From the NCBI GenBank assembly GCA_035629175.1, contig DASPIL010000023.1, forward strand, positions 85,801 to 149,800: 64,000 bases of DNA, given 5' to 3'. Positions 27,617 through 37,160 of the stretch are shown piece after piece (within the stretch, counting starts at the first letter, position 1; each line of letters opens with the position of its first letter). Made by a program: the position numbers and the translations under genes. Under the pieces are notes generated by a model that was not told the DNA's origin, did not search any database, and saw only the letters and a program-made list of their open reading frames with translations. The stretch comes from Verrucomicrobiia bacterium (GTDB lineage Bacteria > Verrucomicrobiota > Verrucomicrobiia > Limisphaerales > DASXHY01).

Positions 27617-28010
27617 GGTGCCCCGACCTTGCCGTTCCGGCGCCTCAGCGTGCGGGAGCGGAATGCCTTCTGAGCAGCGCGGCTGTGTCTGCACGGCCCA
27701 GCCGCAATGGGCGGGAACGCGTGCAAGCTTCATCCGTCGGAATCCGCCCACGGCACTGCGCCTGACGCGCAGACAGGCTGCTGTTCACCCCAATTAAACC
27801 CGCCCTTCTGCGCCTTCGCAGGTCGTCCACTGAAACGCCGCGAACGCAGCGCGCTTTCTGGAACACTTCATTTTTCCCGCGAAATAGTTTCCCCCCGGCA
27901 ATTCTGTACGTAATCCTCCTGATTTAAAAATTCGGTATTCGATGACATTGAATGGGCCCGCGTTGTTTCTATGCTTGTGGACAAGAATGAATTGACCCGG
28001 TGACTTCCGT
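27617..28010. other. Intergenic region without a recognisable gene
   Basis: Nearly 400 bases between gltD and the small frame at 28011. The first 250 bases are GC-rich with several short inverted segments. The part after about 27880 is A/T-rich (for example TTTAAAAATTCGGTATTCG) and probably holds the promoter of the kinase gene. No tRNA or conserved RNA was recognised. Confidence 0.5.
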
Positions 28011-28193
28011 ATGGATTATCTAATGACAGTGACCGCAGCAGGAAAGGCTTACTTCGTTTCGCATGACACCCGGGGTAGACAGAGGATCGTCAGGCGTGAA
28101 GCGATTGTCACTTCAACGGGGACCGACCTGGTCGGACGGAAGCAATCGCGATCGCAATTTTTCTATACCTTGGTGAGCCCACTCTCGAAATGA
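28011..28193 (+). CDS. Small hypothetical protein overlapping the kinase start
   Basis: A 60-residue frame, basic (many Arg and Lys), with no signal peptide or motif that I recognise. Its only support is positional: its stop TGA overlaps the ATG of the kinase gene (ATGA), the coupling used elsewhere in this window. No clear ribosome binding site precedes its ATG. It could equally be a chance frame or a leader peptide. Confidence 0.3.
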   Translation: MDYLMTVTAAGKAYFVSHDTRGRQRIVRREAIVTSTGTDLVGRKQSRSQFFYTLVSPLSK

Positions 28194-30232
28194 AAACCCT
28201 CCTTGTCCTGGCTCCGCATCCGGAGCTGGCCGAGACCCTTCGTGCGGGTCTCAGCCCTGAACAGTATCGTATTGTCCACCGCGCCGGTGTTGAAGAAGCG
28301 GAGCCGCTGCTCGCGCACGGCCTTGCCAACGCCTGCATCGTCGATGTGGAACTTGCGGGCGTGCAGGAGATTTGGATTCTTGAGAAGCTGCGCCGCCGCG
28401 CGCCGCGGTGCCCGATCATTCTTTTTACAGGTTCAAAGCAGGCGGAGTGGGAGGAGGAGGCGTATCTCAAGGGCGCCACTCACGTGTTTGCCAAGCCTGT
28501 GCGAATGCGCATGTTCACCGCCATGCTGGAGCGCCTCTGGACTGTCCCCGCTGCCGCGGAAGCTCCCCACACGGAAAAGCATCCCCACGAGGTCGCCAAG
28601 CCGCCGGAGCCGGCGCAGCTTTCCGGTGCCGCCGCACAGGCCAGCTATCAAAGCCTCGGCGCCTTGCGCGGGTTCTCAGCCATCCTCACCCATTCGCTTG
28701 ACGCCGATGCAATGCTCAAGCAGTTCCTGCTGTTGCTGCGCGAGTTGATCGGCATCAACCGCGCCGCGGTGTTTCTGCATCAACCCGTCCAATGGATGGG
28801 TGAGCGGCTCCCGCTCGAACAAGGCCGGCGCCTCCGCGCCGCGTGCGCCATCGGCGTTGCGCCGGGACTGCTCGAGCACTTCGAACTCTCGTTCGAAAAC
28901 GGGATTGGCGGACAGGTGTCGCGCCTCGGGCGAATCCTGCGACGCCACAGCGAAGAAGCGCGCCGGGACGCGGAAACTCAAAAAGAATTTGAATTGCTCG
29001 GAACACAGGTTGCCGTGCCGATTCTCGACCGCGAAACCGTGGTCGGAGTGGCTGTGTTCGACGGCCATATCACGGGCGAACCGCTGGCAAACGGTGAACT
29101 GGAATTGATCTTCCATCTGCTGGAGCAGGTCGGGCTCGCAGTCAAAAACATCTGGCTGCATGATCAACTGGGATCGAACCACGAAATGATGGCGGGCATT
29201 CTCCGCGAGTTGAACAATGCGTGCGTGGTCGTGAATCGCGATCTCGCCGTGCTGCACTCCAACAAGACGGCCCGCAGGTTCTTCACGGTTTCCAATCGGC
29301 GAACGGGCGAATTGGAATTCAGCGACCTCCCGCAGTCCATTGGCGCCAAAGTTTATCAGGTGCTGAAAACCGGGACTGCAATCCCGCCATTCAAGTTCCA
29401 GCCCGAAGGGGTTCCAGGCGCGGTGTACAACGTCTCGATCGTTCCCTTCCAGCGCCAGACCGGAACGCAACCCGCATCGGCGTTATTGATGGTCGAGGAC
29501 CTCACCCAGAGCGAACAGTTCCGGCGGCTGGAACTCGAGACCGCGAATCTGCGCCTCGTCCGCACCATGGCCGATCGCCTGGCACACGAGATTGGCAATG
29601 CGATGGTGCCGCTTTCGACCCATCAGCAATTGCTCGCCGACAAATACAAGGATCCTGAATTCCGGGCCTCGCTGGATGCAGCGCTGGCGGATGGCGTCAA
29701 GCGCGTCACGCGCCTGATCAATCAAATGCGTTTTCTGGCGCGCGATTCCGTTCTCGCACAGGAGGCATTCCCGGTGACGCCGTTGATCGAGGAAGCCTAC
29801 CAGGAAGCGCGGAAGCATCAGCCCGTCAAGTCGGCTGAGTTCCAATACAAGGACGAGGACAAGCCGTTTGTTGTAACGGGCGACCGCGCTGCGTTGAAGC
29901 ACGCATTGACCGAAGTGATCATCAACGCGCTGCAGGCCAACCCATCGAATGCAAAAATTGGCGTCAGCCTGCATGAACACGCAAACGGAAACGGCCGGCC
30001 CGCGCTGGAAATCCAGGTCCAGGACAACGGGACGGGTTTCACTTCCGAGGCGGCGCAGAATGCACCGTCACCCTTCTTCACCACCCGCAATGTCGGGCTG
30101 GGGCTCGGCCTCACCGTCAGCCGCAAGATCATAGAAACCCATCACGGCAAACTGGAAATCGTCGCGCCGAAGAGCGGACAGTCCGGGATCATCCGCATTT
30201 CGCTGCCCGTTGACGCCGCGCCCCAAGGCTGA
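28190..30232 (+). CDS. Soluble hybrid histidine kinase, REC-GAF-PAS-HisKA-HATPase
   Basis: A 680-residue protein without membrane helices. A receiver-like domain (1-120) has Asp at ACIVDVELAG and the conserved Lys in VFAKPVRMR. A GAF domain occupies about 165-320 and a PAS domain about 330-440. The kinase core has the H box LAHEIGNAMVPLSTH (His466), similar to the NtrB type, then N box TEVIINALQANPS, DNGTGF, and VGLGLGLTVSRKI. The N-terminal receiver suggests it is itself a phosphorelay target. No cognate regulator is adjacent. It sits downstream of gltBD but after a 570-base gap, so a nitrogen role is not implied. Confidence 0.85.
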   Translation: MKTLLVLAPHPELAETLRAGLSPEQYRIVHRAGVEEAEPLLAHGLANACIVDVELAGVQEIWILEKLRRRAPRCPIILFTGSKQAEWEEEAYLKGATHVFAKPVRMRMFTAMLERLWTVPAAAEAPHTEKHPHEVAKPPEPAQLSGAAAQASYQSLGALRGFSAILTHSLDADAMLKQFLLLLRELIGINRAAVFLHQPVQWMGERLPLEQGRRLRAACAIGVAPGLLEHFELSFENGIGGQVSRLGRILRRHSEEARRDAETQKEFELLGTQVAVPILDRETVVGVAVFDGHITGEPLANGELELIFHLLEQVGLAVKNIWLHDQLGSNHEMMAGILRELNNACVVVNRDLAVLHSNKTARRFFTVSNRRTGELEFSDLPQSIGAKVYQVLKTGTAIPPFKFQPEGVPGAVYNVSIVPFQRQTGTQPASALLMVEDLTQSEQFRRLELETANLRLVRTMADRLAHEIGNAMVPLSTHQQLLADKYKDPEFRASLDAALADGVKRVTRLINQMRFLARDSVLAQEAFPVTPLIEEAYQEARKHQPVKSAEFQYKDEDKPFVVTGDRAALKHALTEVIINALQANPSNAKIGVSLHEHANGNGRPALEIQVQDNGTGFTSEAAQNAPSPFFTTRNVGLGLGLTVSRKIIETHHGKLEIVAPKSGQSGIIRISLPVDAAPQG

Positions 30233-30314
30233 ACCGCTACAAGCAGGGCAGCGCGATTCGCTGCAGAAGTGCCGCGTGTGTTCGGCGGGAAAGGTTGCAC
30301 CCGTCGGAGCGCGC

Positions 30315-32279
30315 CTACGGCAGGAGCCCGCGCTTTTTCAACATCGTTTCCACCGCGCGGTCCATCAGGAGTTCCGCAAGAGGTTTCGACGTCTCGTCGA
30401 GCTGTGCGCACGCGGCCTTCAGCTGGGCGACATCGCCGCTCCCGCTTTTCTGCGATTCCGATTTGATCGAGCTTTCAACAACGGCCAAAGCCTGCTCCAG
30501 TTCAGCGCGATAACCCGCATCCAGCTCACTGGAGCACTCATCCAGCGCCTTGCGTGTCGCGTTCACCAGTTCGGCTGCCTTGAGTTTCGCCTCAATCCAC
30601 CGCCGTGCAGCGAGGTCTTCGAAGGCGTGTTCCACCGATTCTTCAACCATCTGCTGAACGGCCGAGTCATCCACATCCACCGCTGACTTCATTTCCACGA
30701 TCTTTTCGTTGCCTGTCCGCGTGTCGCGCGCGAGGACGTGCAGGATGCCATTGGCATCAATTTCGAACTGCACGCCCACCCTGGCGGCGCCCCGCGGCGC
30801 GCGTTCGAACTCCAGCGTGAATTTGCCGAGGCTCCAATTGTCGCGCGCGCGCTCGCGTTCACCCTGCAACACGTGAATGAGCATGCTGGCCTGATTATCC
30901 ATTGCGGTGGTGAACATCTCGCCTGCCTTCAGGGGAATGGTCGAGTTGCGCGGAATGATCACGTTCATCAAGCCGCCAAAGGTTTCGATCCCCAGTGAAA
31001 GCGGCGTCACGTCAAGCAGGAGCAGATTTTGGAATCCGCCAGACAGAATCTCGGCCTGAATCGCAGCGCCCAGCGCAACAGCTTCATCGGGGTTCTGCGA
31101 TGTGTTTAGCTGCGGGCCCGAACCGCGATGAAAATCCTCCCCGATGCGGATGCCCCCGCGGGTTTCCTCAAAGTCCGCGCATTCGAACCATTCGCTGACG
31201 AGCTGGCGAACGAGCGGCATGCGCGTCTGGCCCCCGACGAGAATCACCTGATCGAGTTCGCGCGGCTCCAGTTTCGCGTCAGCGAGGGAACGCAAGCAAT
31301 GCTCGCGTGTCCGCAGGATAACGTCGCGCGCCAGTCGTTCCAGTTGGGCCCGTGCAAGCGTGCAGCCGAAGCTGTAATCAGGGGTAAGGAAGGGAAGGGT
31401 GATCTCCACCTCGGTTTCTGCTGACAACCGGATCTTGGCCTGCTCGGCCGCTTCGCGAATCCGGGACAACTGCGTGAGCACGGACGCGGATGGAAGTGTG
31501 TCCTGCAGCGATCGCGTTGCCGCCGCGCCGGGTGCGAACGGCTTCAGGTCTGGGATGTGAGGCGCGATTTGTTCGACCAGGAATTCCATTACGCGTTGAT
31601 CGATGTCGTCTCCACCCAGTCGCGTGTTGCCATTCGTGGAGAGCACCTGGAAGACGCCGCCCGTCAGTTCAAGTATCGACAGGTCGAACGTGCCTCCGCC
31701 AAGATCGTAAACTGCGATCCGCGCTTTTTCGTGCAGCCGATTCAGGCCATACGCAAGCGCCGCGGCTGTCGGCTCGTTGATGATCCGTTCAACCGCGAAT
31801 CCTGCCAGTTCGCCAGCCCGTTTTGTCGCATTGCGTTGCGCGTCGTTGAAGTAGGCGGGCACGGTGATTACCGCACGGGAGACAGCTCCGCCCGTATAAT
31901 GCTCCGCATCCTTCCTAAGCTTTTTGAGAATTTCGGCAGAAACCTCCTCGGGCGTGTAATCGCGCCCATGGATCGGGATTGTCACCGCGCCTCCTCCCTC
32001 GGTCTTCACCCGGTAAGTGACCGATGCCTCGCCCGATACATCCGAGCCGCGGCGGCCGATGAAGCGCTTCACCGAGTAAACGGTTTCGTCAGGCCGAATG
32101 AGGCGCAGTCGATTCGCGGGATGCCCAACGAGCGGAGCCGAGTTGTTGGCTGAGTAATGAACGATGGACGGGGTGAGGCGGTTGCCTTCTGAATCAGCAA
32201 TCACCAGGGGAATCCCGGAATCAACGAGGGCCACCAGTGAATTGGTGGTGCCGAGGTCAATGCCGACAATTTTGCTCAT
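30315..32279 (-). CDS. Hsp70-family chaperone (DnaK/HscA-like)
   Basis: A 654-residue Hsp70. ATPase domain: [63 protein letters not shown], and [13 protein letters not shown]. The substrate domain follows with [16 protein letters not shown]. An unusual insert of about 25 residues ([20 protein letters not shown] region) lies between the GGQTRMP segment and [11 protein letters not shown]. The C-terminus lacks the long Gly-rich DnaK tail and ends MLKKRGLLP. No dnaJ, grpE or iron-sulfur assembly genes are adjacent, so it is probably a specialised paralogue and not the main DnaK. Confidence 0.9.
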   Translation of the reverse strand: MSKIVGIDLGTTNSLVALVDSGIPLVIADSEGNRLTPSIVHYSANNSAPLVGHPANRLRLIRPDETVYSVKRFIGRRGSDVSGEASVTYRVKTEGGGAVTIPIHGRDYTPEEVSAEILKKLRKDAEHYTGGAVSRAVITVPAYFNDAQRNATKRAGELAGFAVERIINEPTAAALAYGLNRLHEKARIAVYDLGGGTFDLSILELTGGVFQVLSTNGNTRLGGDDIDQRVMEFLVEQIAPHIPDLKPFAPGAAATRSLQDTLPSASVLTQLSRIREAAEQAKIRLSAETEVEITLPFLTPDYSFGCTLARAQLERLARDVILRTREHCLRSLADAKLEPRELDQVILVGGQTRMPLVRQLVSEWFECADFEETRGGIRIGEDFHRGSGPQLNTSQNPDEAVALGAAIQAEILSGGFQNLLLLDVTPLSLGIETFGGLMNVIIPRNSTIPLKAGEMFTTAMDNQASMLIHVLQGERERARDNWSLGKFTLEFERAPRGAARVGVQFEIDANGILHVLARDTRTGNEKIVEMKSAVDVDDSAVQQMVEESVEHAFEDLAARRWIEAKLKAAELVNATRKALDECSSELDAGYRAELEQALAVVESSIKSESQKSGSGDVAQLKAACAQLDETSKPLAELLMDRAVETMLKKRGLLP

Positions 32280-32528
32280 AGGAAAGGTGGACTGTGAGAC
32301 AACCTGCTCATCAAATCAACATTCCAGCGATCCTCCCGCGTCAGCGGAGCGCCGAATTGCAGTCGTATAGGTTCTCTTTGCTTGCATGGGACATAGCTCT
32401 CAATTCGAACGCGATCCGGTTGCTTGGCGATCTTAAGGCGATCGCAAGTCGGCGCTCCGACGGTCGGTGCTGCCGAGGCGGCCGGGGAAAAAGCTTGGCA
32501 ACCCGCGTGCTTGATTCTCTGATTTGAT

Positions 32529-33179
32529 ATGAACTGCATCGTCACCGCTGGTCCAACCTACGAAAAAATGGACCAGGTACGCCGTCTTACCAACTTTTCC
32601 ACAGGCCGGCTGGGTATTGAACTGGCGCGTTTTCTGACAGAGCGCGGACACGATGTCACTCTTCTTGTTGGCGAACAGGCCACATACGGCGGGGAGCGGC
32701 GGGCGAACCGGATCGAAACGTTCGCCACGACTTCCGACCTTCGCGAATGGTTTCGCGCCTTGGCAGACGCGGGGGCTGAAGCGATCTTTCACACTGCTGC
32801 CGTCAGCGATTTCAGTTTCGGAAAGATCTGGCTGCGACTGCCTGATGGCGAAATGTCGGAATTGAAAAGTGGAAAAATATCCACGCGCCAGGGCACGTTG
32901 ATGGCCGAATTGGTTCCCACTCCCAAGATCATCTCGGAACTGCGTGACTGGTATCCGAAGACCCAGATCATTGGATGGAAATACGAAGTGGAAGGTGACC
33001 AGGCAGCTGTGATTGCCGCGGCGGCGCGACAACTTCATGAATGCCTTACCGATGCCTGCGTCGCGAACGGCCCCGCGTATGGCGAAGGCTTTGGCATCGT
33101 TGTCCCAAACGGCAAGGTGACCCACCTCGATACGATTCCTGGCCTCTTCGACGCGCTTGAAGCCCGCGTTCGGAAATGA
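32529..33179 (+). CDS. coaB: Phosphopantothenate-cysteine ligase domain protein (stand-alone CoaB)
   Basis: A 216-residue protein equal to the C-terminal half of bifunctional CoaBC (Dfp). Visible motifs are IVTAGPTYEKMDQVRRLTNF, STGRLGIELARFL, the HTAAVSDF segment, and the Lys-containing SGKISTRQG. CoaB joins cysteine to 4'-phosphopantothenate with CTP or ATP in coenzyme A synthesis. No CoaC flavoprotein decarboxylase domain is present in this gene or nearby, so the two activities are split in this organism. It is divergent from the Hsp70 gene across a 249-base gap that must hold both promoters. Confidence 0.85.
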   Translation: MNCIVTAGPTYEKMDQVRRLTNFSTGRLGIELARFLTERGHDVTLLVGEQATYGGERRANRIETFATTSDLREWFRALADAGAEAIFHTAAVSDFSFGKIWLRLPDGEMSELKSGKISTRQGTLMAELVPTPKIISELRDWYPKTQIIGWKYEVEGDQAAVIAAAARQLHECLTDACVANGPAYGEGFGIVVPNGKVTHLDTIPGLFDALEARVRK

Positions 33180-33192
33180 TTCACTTGCCGCA

Positions 33193-33372
33193 ATGAGGCG
33201 GAAGTTTTCCCGGCGAAAGTTCCTCGCTGCAGCAGGTGTTGCCTTGCCAGCGCTGTTGATGGGTCACGCGGCGTGGGTGGAACCAAAGCTGTACGTGAAT
33301 CCAGGAATTGGATGGTTCACTCTCCCCTTGAGATTCAACTGCAGGCCGGAGCTTACTGTCTTCGAGATTTGA
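33193..33372 (+). pseudogene. Orphan Tat signal peptide, probable remnant of an exported protein
   Basis: A 59-residue frame starting 13 bases after coaB. Residues 1-25 form a textbook twin-arginine signal (FSRRKFLAAAGVALPALLMG), followed by AAWVEPKLYV, which looks like the start of exported metallophosphoesterases of the YkuE type. It then runs into unrelated sequence and stops. The mature domain is missing, and recG begins soon after. I read it as a gene decayed by deletion; a genuine tiny Tat substrate is less likely. Confidence 0.45.
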
Positions 33373-33444
33373 AGGTTCAGGAATGGCGCGGGCTTGCCAC
33401 CTCCAACGTTGAATGGCGAACGGCGCGTTTGTATTGTGCGTTCG

Positions 33445-35463
33445 ATGACTGCGCCGAACCAAGCTGAGTCGCTGCTGCGGCGCCCGGTCATGTCATTGTG
33501 GGGCGTGGGTGCAGAGCGCGCGCGCTTGCTGGAGCGGTTGCGAATACACACCGTGGAGGATCTGCTTTTGCACAAGCCCCGGCGTTACGAGGATCGCCGC
33601 CGCTTCCTCGCCATTCGTGAACTCCAACCCGGCCAACCCGCGTGCGTGCGCGGAATCGTCGTGGCTTCGGGAGTCAAGCGCTGGAAGAAGGGCGCCCGCG
33701 CCATGTTCGAATGTGTTCTCGAGGACAGCACCGCGCGGCTGCATTGCCGCTGGTGGCAGGCTTTTCCCTGGATGGAGGAATACTTTGCTGTTGGCCGCGA
33801 GTTTGTTGTCTTCGGCAAACTGGAATCCCTCCGCCCGCGCATCGTGGATCACCCCGAAACCGAGCTCGTGGAAGCGGGTGAAGAAAACCTCGTTCATCTG
33901 AACCGCATCGCCCCGATTTATCCCCTCACCGAAGGCCTGCCACAACGCTGGCTGCGCGGGCTCATCTGGCGAAGTGTCGATCAACTCATGACAGGCGGCA
34001 GTTTTCCTGAGTGGAACGCGCTCGATGAGCGCTTGCGGTTTGCCCGCACAGAAGCCGCGTCGCTGCCAGGCCGTTCCAACGCCGTCACCATGCTGCACTT
34101 TCCGGAAGAGTTCGAGGATATCGAAATCGCGCGGCGCCGACTGGCGCTTGACGAATTCGTCGATCTCCAGGTGCACATGCAGCAACGTCGAAAATTGTTT
34201 GAATCACGTTCAAAGGCACTGCCCTGCGGCGGCGACAATAATCGTCTGATGAAGCCGTTCCTGCAGGTGCTTGGATTCAAGCTCACCGCTTCACAGGCGA
34301 ATGTGCTGCGTGAAATCCGGCACGACCTTCGAGGCGAGCATCCGATGAGACGCCTCCTGCAAGGCGATGTAGGTTCGGGCAAGACGGCAGTCGCAGCGTG
34401 CAGCGCTCTCATGGCGCTGGAATGTGGATTTAACGTCGCGCTAATGGCGCCGACCGAAATTCTGGCAGAGCAGCATCACAGGAATTTTTCGCGGTGGTTT
34501 GAATCTCTGGGCGTGAGAGTCGAGCTGCGAACGGGCAGCACGAGGGCCGCTCTGGCTCACGGTTCACGATCGCTGGAGGAAGTGAAACCGTTGCTCGTCA
34601 TTGGAACGCACGCGCTCGTTTCCTCCGGGTTTGAAATCCAGAAACTCGGGTTGGTGATCATCGATGAACAGCACAAGTTCGGAGTCGCCCAACGCGAGCA
34701 ACTGGTGCGCAAGGGACATTACCCGCATCTGCTTGTGATGACTGCGACGCCGATTCCGCGAACATTGGGGCTGACGCTGTATGGGGACCTGGATGTTTCC
34801 ACGATAGACGCCGCGCCGCCGGGCCGCGGAAAAATCAAGACGTTCGTGCGCACCACGGACACCCTGCCGAAGGTCTGGAGTTTCATTCGCGAGAAGCTTG
34901 CGGCCGGCCGGCAGGCCTATGTGGTGTATCCGCGGGTTGAGGAAAACCAGGGGAACGAGGTGAAGGCGGTGATGAAGGAATTCGAGGTTTTGAAACGGCA
35001 ACTCGCTCCGTACTCCGTCGCAATGCTGCATGGACGCATGAAGGCTGCGGAAAAAGAAGGCGTGATGGCTGAGTTTCGCGCGAACCGCGTTCACGTGCTT
35101 CTGGCAACGTCCCTGATCGAGGTGGGCGTGGATGTGCCGAATGCGACGGTGATGCTGATCGAAAACGCAGAGCAGTTCGGGCTGGCCCAATTGCACCAGT
35201 TGCGCGGCCGCATTGGGCGCGGTGTGCACGACTCGCATTGCATTCTGGTCTCGGCGGCAGGGAACATTGAGGCGCGTGAACGGTTGCAGGTGCTGGAGGC
35301 AACCAGGGATGGATTTCAAATCGCGGAAGCCGACCTTAAGTTGCGCGGGCCGGGTGAATTGCTTGGCAAGGACCAGAGCGGCGTGCCCGCTTTCCGGTTT
35401 GGAAATCTTGCGCAGGATCTTGAACTTATAAGTTTCGCACGAGAGATCGCACGCGGAAGGTAG
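33445..35463 (+). CDS. recG: ATP-dependent DNA helicase RecG
   Basis: A 672-residue superfamily 2 helicase that remodels stalled forks and Holliday junctions. The N-terminal wedge/OB region begins near 20 (SLWGVGAERARLLERLRI, then LLLHKPRRYEDR). Helicase motifs: Walker A LQGDVGSGKTAVAA, MAPTEILAEQHH, the DEQH box in [31 protein letters not shown], and the C-terminal QLRGRIGRGVHDSHC. The frame stays open 17 codons upstream, but the ATG at 33445 gives a normal length. It overlaps no neighbour. Confidence 0.95.
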   Translation: MTAPNQAESLLRRPVMSLWGVGAERARLLERLRIHTVEDLLLHKPRRYEDRRRFLAIRELQPGQPACVRGIVVASGVKRWKKGARAMFECVLEDSTARLHCRWWQAFPWMEEYFAVGREFVVFGKLESLRPRIVDHPETELVEAGEENLVHLNRIAPIYPLTEGLPQRWLRGLIWRSVDQLMTGGSFPEWNALDERLRFARTEAASLPGRSNAVTMLHFPEEFEDIEIARRRLALDEFVDLQVHMQQRRKLFESRSKALPCGGDNNRLMKPFLQVLGFKLTASQANVLREIRHDLRGEHPMRRLLQGDVGSGKTAVAACSALMALECGFNVALMAPTEILAEQHHRNFSRWFESLGVRVELRTGSTRAALAHGSRSLEEVKPLLVIGTHALVSSGFEIQKLGLVIIDEQHKFGVAQREQLVRKGHYPHLLVMTATPIPRTLGLTLYGDLDVSTIDAAPPGRGKIKTFVRTTDTLPKVWSFIREKLAAGRQAYVVYPRVEENQGNEVKAVMKEFEVLKRQLAPYSVAMLHGRMKAAEKEGVMAEFRANRVHVLLATSLIEVGVDVPNATVMLIENAEQFGLAQLHQLRGRIGRGVHDSHCILVSAAGNIEARERLQVLEATRDGFQIAEADLKLRGPGELLGKDQSGVPAFRFGNLAQDLELISFAREIARGR

Positions 35464-35513
35464 GTAAGTTTTTACTTGTGCTTTGGAACCGGATGCGAAA
35501 GTTTACGGCCACT

Positions 35514-35636
35514 ATGAAAAGGATACTATCCCTGTTCGTAATGTTGGGTCTCGTGGTTGCCGCGGTGACGGGTTGCAGCCAGGCTGAAGAAACTCCGGTT
35601 GCGCCGGAGACGACAACGAACGCTCCCGCTCAGTAA
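35514..35636 (+). CDS. 40-residue lipoprotein
   Basis: ATG AAA AGG start, a hydrophobic stretch (LSLFVMLGLVVAAVTGC) ending in a lipobox with the Cys at 21, then only about 19 mature residues rich in Glu, Thr, Pro and Ala. It is followed closely by a strong terminator (35667-35695), showing it is a transcribed unit. Such entericidin-like mini-lipoproteins are common but hard to assign. Function unknown. Confidence 0.6.
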   Translation: MKRILSLFVMLGLVVAAVTGCSQAEETPVAPETTTNAPAQ

Positions 35637-35666
35637 GGATTCCCTTTCGGGGGATTTCGAATTCAC

Positions 35667-35695
35667 GCCGGACACCGGGTGTCCGGCTCTTTCTT
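35667..35695 (+). terminator. Rho-independent terminator after the mini-lipoprotein
   Basis: Stem GCCGGACA (35667-35674) with TGTCCGGC (35680-35687), loop CCGGG, followed by TCTTTCTT. It lies 31 bases after the stop codon at 35636. Confidence 0.85.
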
Positions 35696-35755
35696 GTACG
35701 CGTTCCTATTCTCCCCCCATTGCTTTAAATGGGCCTTTCACCTAGCCTCGCGCGC

Positions 35756-36106
35756 ATGAACACCTGTCTTCTTCCCTGCCTGCTTGCGGGCGCGATGCTG
35801 GTTGGTTGTGGTGAGCGCCAGAATTCCGGCGCGTCCGCCGAGACGAACGAGGCTTCGAGCCCGCTGACAGCCCCGGTCGATTACCTGGGCGCAGTAGGAA
35901 AGGGCCAGCAGACGGCAATCAAGACAATCGATACAGCCGCGATCAACCAGGCGATCCAATTGTTCCAGGCTGAACACGGCAGAAATCCAACGAGCCTTGA
36001 CGAGCTGGTGAAGACCAAGTTTTTGGCGCGGATTCCAGACGCTCCGCACGGGATGAAGATTGTGTACGACGCGAATGCCGGGCACGCTAAAGTGGTAAGA
36101 CAATAA
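35756..36106 (+). CDS. Lipoprotein with a GspG-like C-terminal domain
   Basis: A 116-residue protein. The signal ends in a lipobox (AGAMLVGCGE). After a short Ser/Glu linker comes a domain resembling the soluble half of major pseudopilins: INQAIQLFQAEHGRNPTSLDE, then IPDAPHGMKIVYD, that is, a helix, the N/YPTSLDEL turn and a C-terminal beta pair. The usual pilin helix is replaced by a lipid anchor. The frame is open 9 codons earlier (35729), but the ATG at 35756 gives the proper signal. terC begins 23 bases downstream, though a functional link is not evident. Confidence 0.65.
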   Translation: MNTCLLPCLLAGAMLVGCGERQNSGASAETNEASSPLTAPVDYLGAVGKGQQTAIKTIDTAAINQAIQLFQAEHGRNPTSLDELVKTKFLARIPDAPHGMKIVYDANAGHAKVVRQ

Positions 36107-36129
36107 CTGCCGTCATTTCTGCTTAGACC

Positions 36130-36888
36130 ATGTTCGACTGGATCACGAACCCAGAAATCTGGATCAGCCTGGTAACGCTGACGGTGCTCGAGATCGTTCT
36201 CGGCATCGACAACATTGTCTTCATCTCGATCCTCGCCGGCAAACTGCCACCCGAGAAACAGGCAAAAGCGCGGCAGCTCGGATTGTCGCTGGCCTTGATC
36301 ACGCGCATCCTGCTCCTGTGCGGGCTGGCGTGGATGGTCAAGCTTACCGCACCGTTGTTCCATATCCCCGCCTTTTGGTTCGTTCACGAACCGCATCCCA
36401 TTTCTGGCCGCGACCTCATTCTCCTGGTTGGCGGGCTCTTCCTGCTCTGGAAAAGCACGCGTGAAATTCACGATAAACTGGAAGGCGAGGAAGAACATGT
36501 TTCGGGGAAGGTGGCGCCGACGTTCAGCAGCGTCATTATTCAGATCCTGCTGCTCGATATCGTCTTTTCGCTGGATTCAGTGATCACGGCGGTGGGAATG
36601 GCAAAATATATAGGGGTCATGATCGCAGCGGTTGTCATCGCCATGGGCTTCATGCTGGTTTTCGCCGGCCGGATCAGCAATTTCATCCACCGCCATCCGT
36701 CACTGAAGATGCTTGCGCTGAGCTTCCTGATCCTGATTGGCGTGGCTTTGATCGCCGAAGGTTTCCATCGCGAGATTCCCAAGGGTTACATTTACTTCGC
36801 CATGGCATTCTCGGTCGGCGTTGAATCGCTTAACATCCGCACACGCACCAAGTCCAAGCCTGTGAAGTTGCATCAGCCGATCCAATAA
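36130..36888 (+). CDS. TerC-family integral membrane protein
   Basis: A 252-residue protein with about seven membrane helices. Both hallmark acidic motifs are present: VLEIVLGIDNIVFISIL in helix 1-2 and DIVFSLDSVITAVGMA near 155. TerC/Alx/YkoY proteins are linked to tellurite resistance and to manganese export or metal loading of exported proteins. The length and single-domain form match the YgdQ/TerC group. The next gene downstream encodes a Cys-rich lipoprotein. Confidence 0.9.
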   Translation: MFDWITNPEIWISLVTLTVLEIVLGIDNIVFISILAGKLPPEKQAKARQLGLSLALITRILLLCGLAWMVKLTAPLFHIPAFWFVHEPHPISGRDLILLVGGLFLLWKSTREIHDKLEGEEEHVSGKVAPTFSSVIIQILLLDIVFSLDSVITAVGMAKYIGVMIAAVVIAMGFMLVFAGRISNFIHRHPSLKMLALSFLILIGVALIAEGFHREIPKGYIYFAMAFSVGVESLNIRTRTKSKPVKLHQPIQ

Positions 36889-36953
36889 GCTCACGAAACC
36901 CGCGCCGCCCAACATCAGCTTGCCCGCGGAAATAAAGCACCTAAGCTACGGCC

Positions 36954-37133
36954 ATGAAAATCATCAAAACGCTCGCCCTGTGCATCTGTGCCATGTCGCT
37001 TCTGTCGTCAGGTTGCAAGTCGCCCGACTGTTGCGCAGATGGCATGTCTGAAATGGCGGCTTGTGAGATGGCGTGTTGCACCGAAGCAGGTGCGACCTGC
37101 GAGAATTGCCCAAAATGTTCCGCGAAGAAGTGA
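36954..37133 (+). CDS. Small cysteine-rich lipoprotein
   Basis: A 59-residue protein. Signal peptide 1-20 (MKIIKTLALCICAMSLLSSG) with lipobox SSGC; Cys21 is the likely lipidated residue. The mature 39 residues hold nine cysteines (21, 26, 27, 37, 41, 42, 49, 52, 55), including a CC pair, a second CC pair and a final CENCPKC. This resembles small metal-binding peptides and suggests thiol coordination of a soft metal at the membrane surface (inference). It lies 65 bases after terC on the same strand. No homologue recognised. Confidence 0.6.
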   Translation: MKIIKTLALCICAMSLLSSGCKSPDCCADGMSEMAACEMACCTEAGATCENCPKCSAKK

Positions 37134-37160
37134 CGGCGCGAGCCTGCGCCGCCTTGTCAT

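Noticed and set aside
27617..28010. tRNA or small RNA gene in the gltD-kinase gap
   Set aside because: No cloverleaf with TTCRA loop or matching acceptor stem was found by eye.
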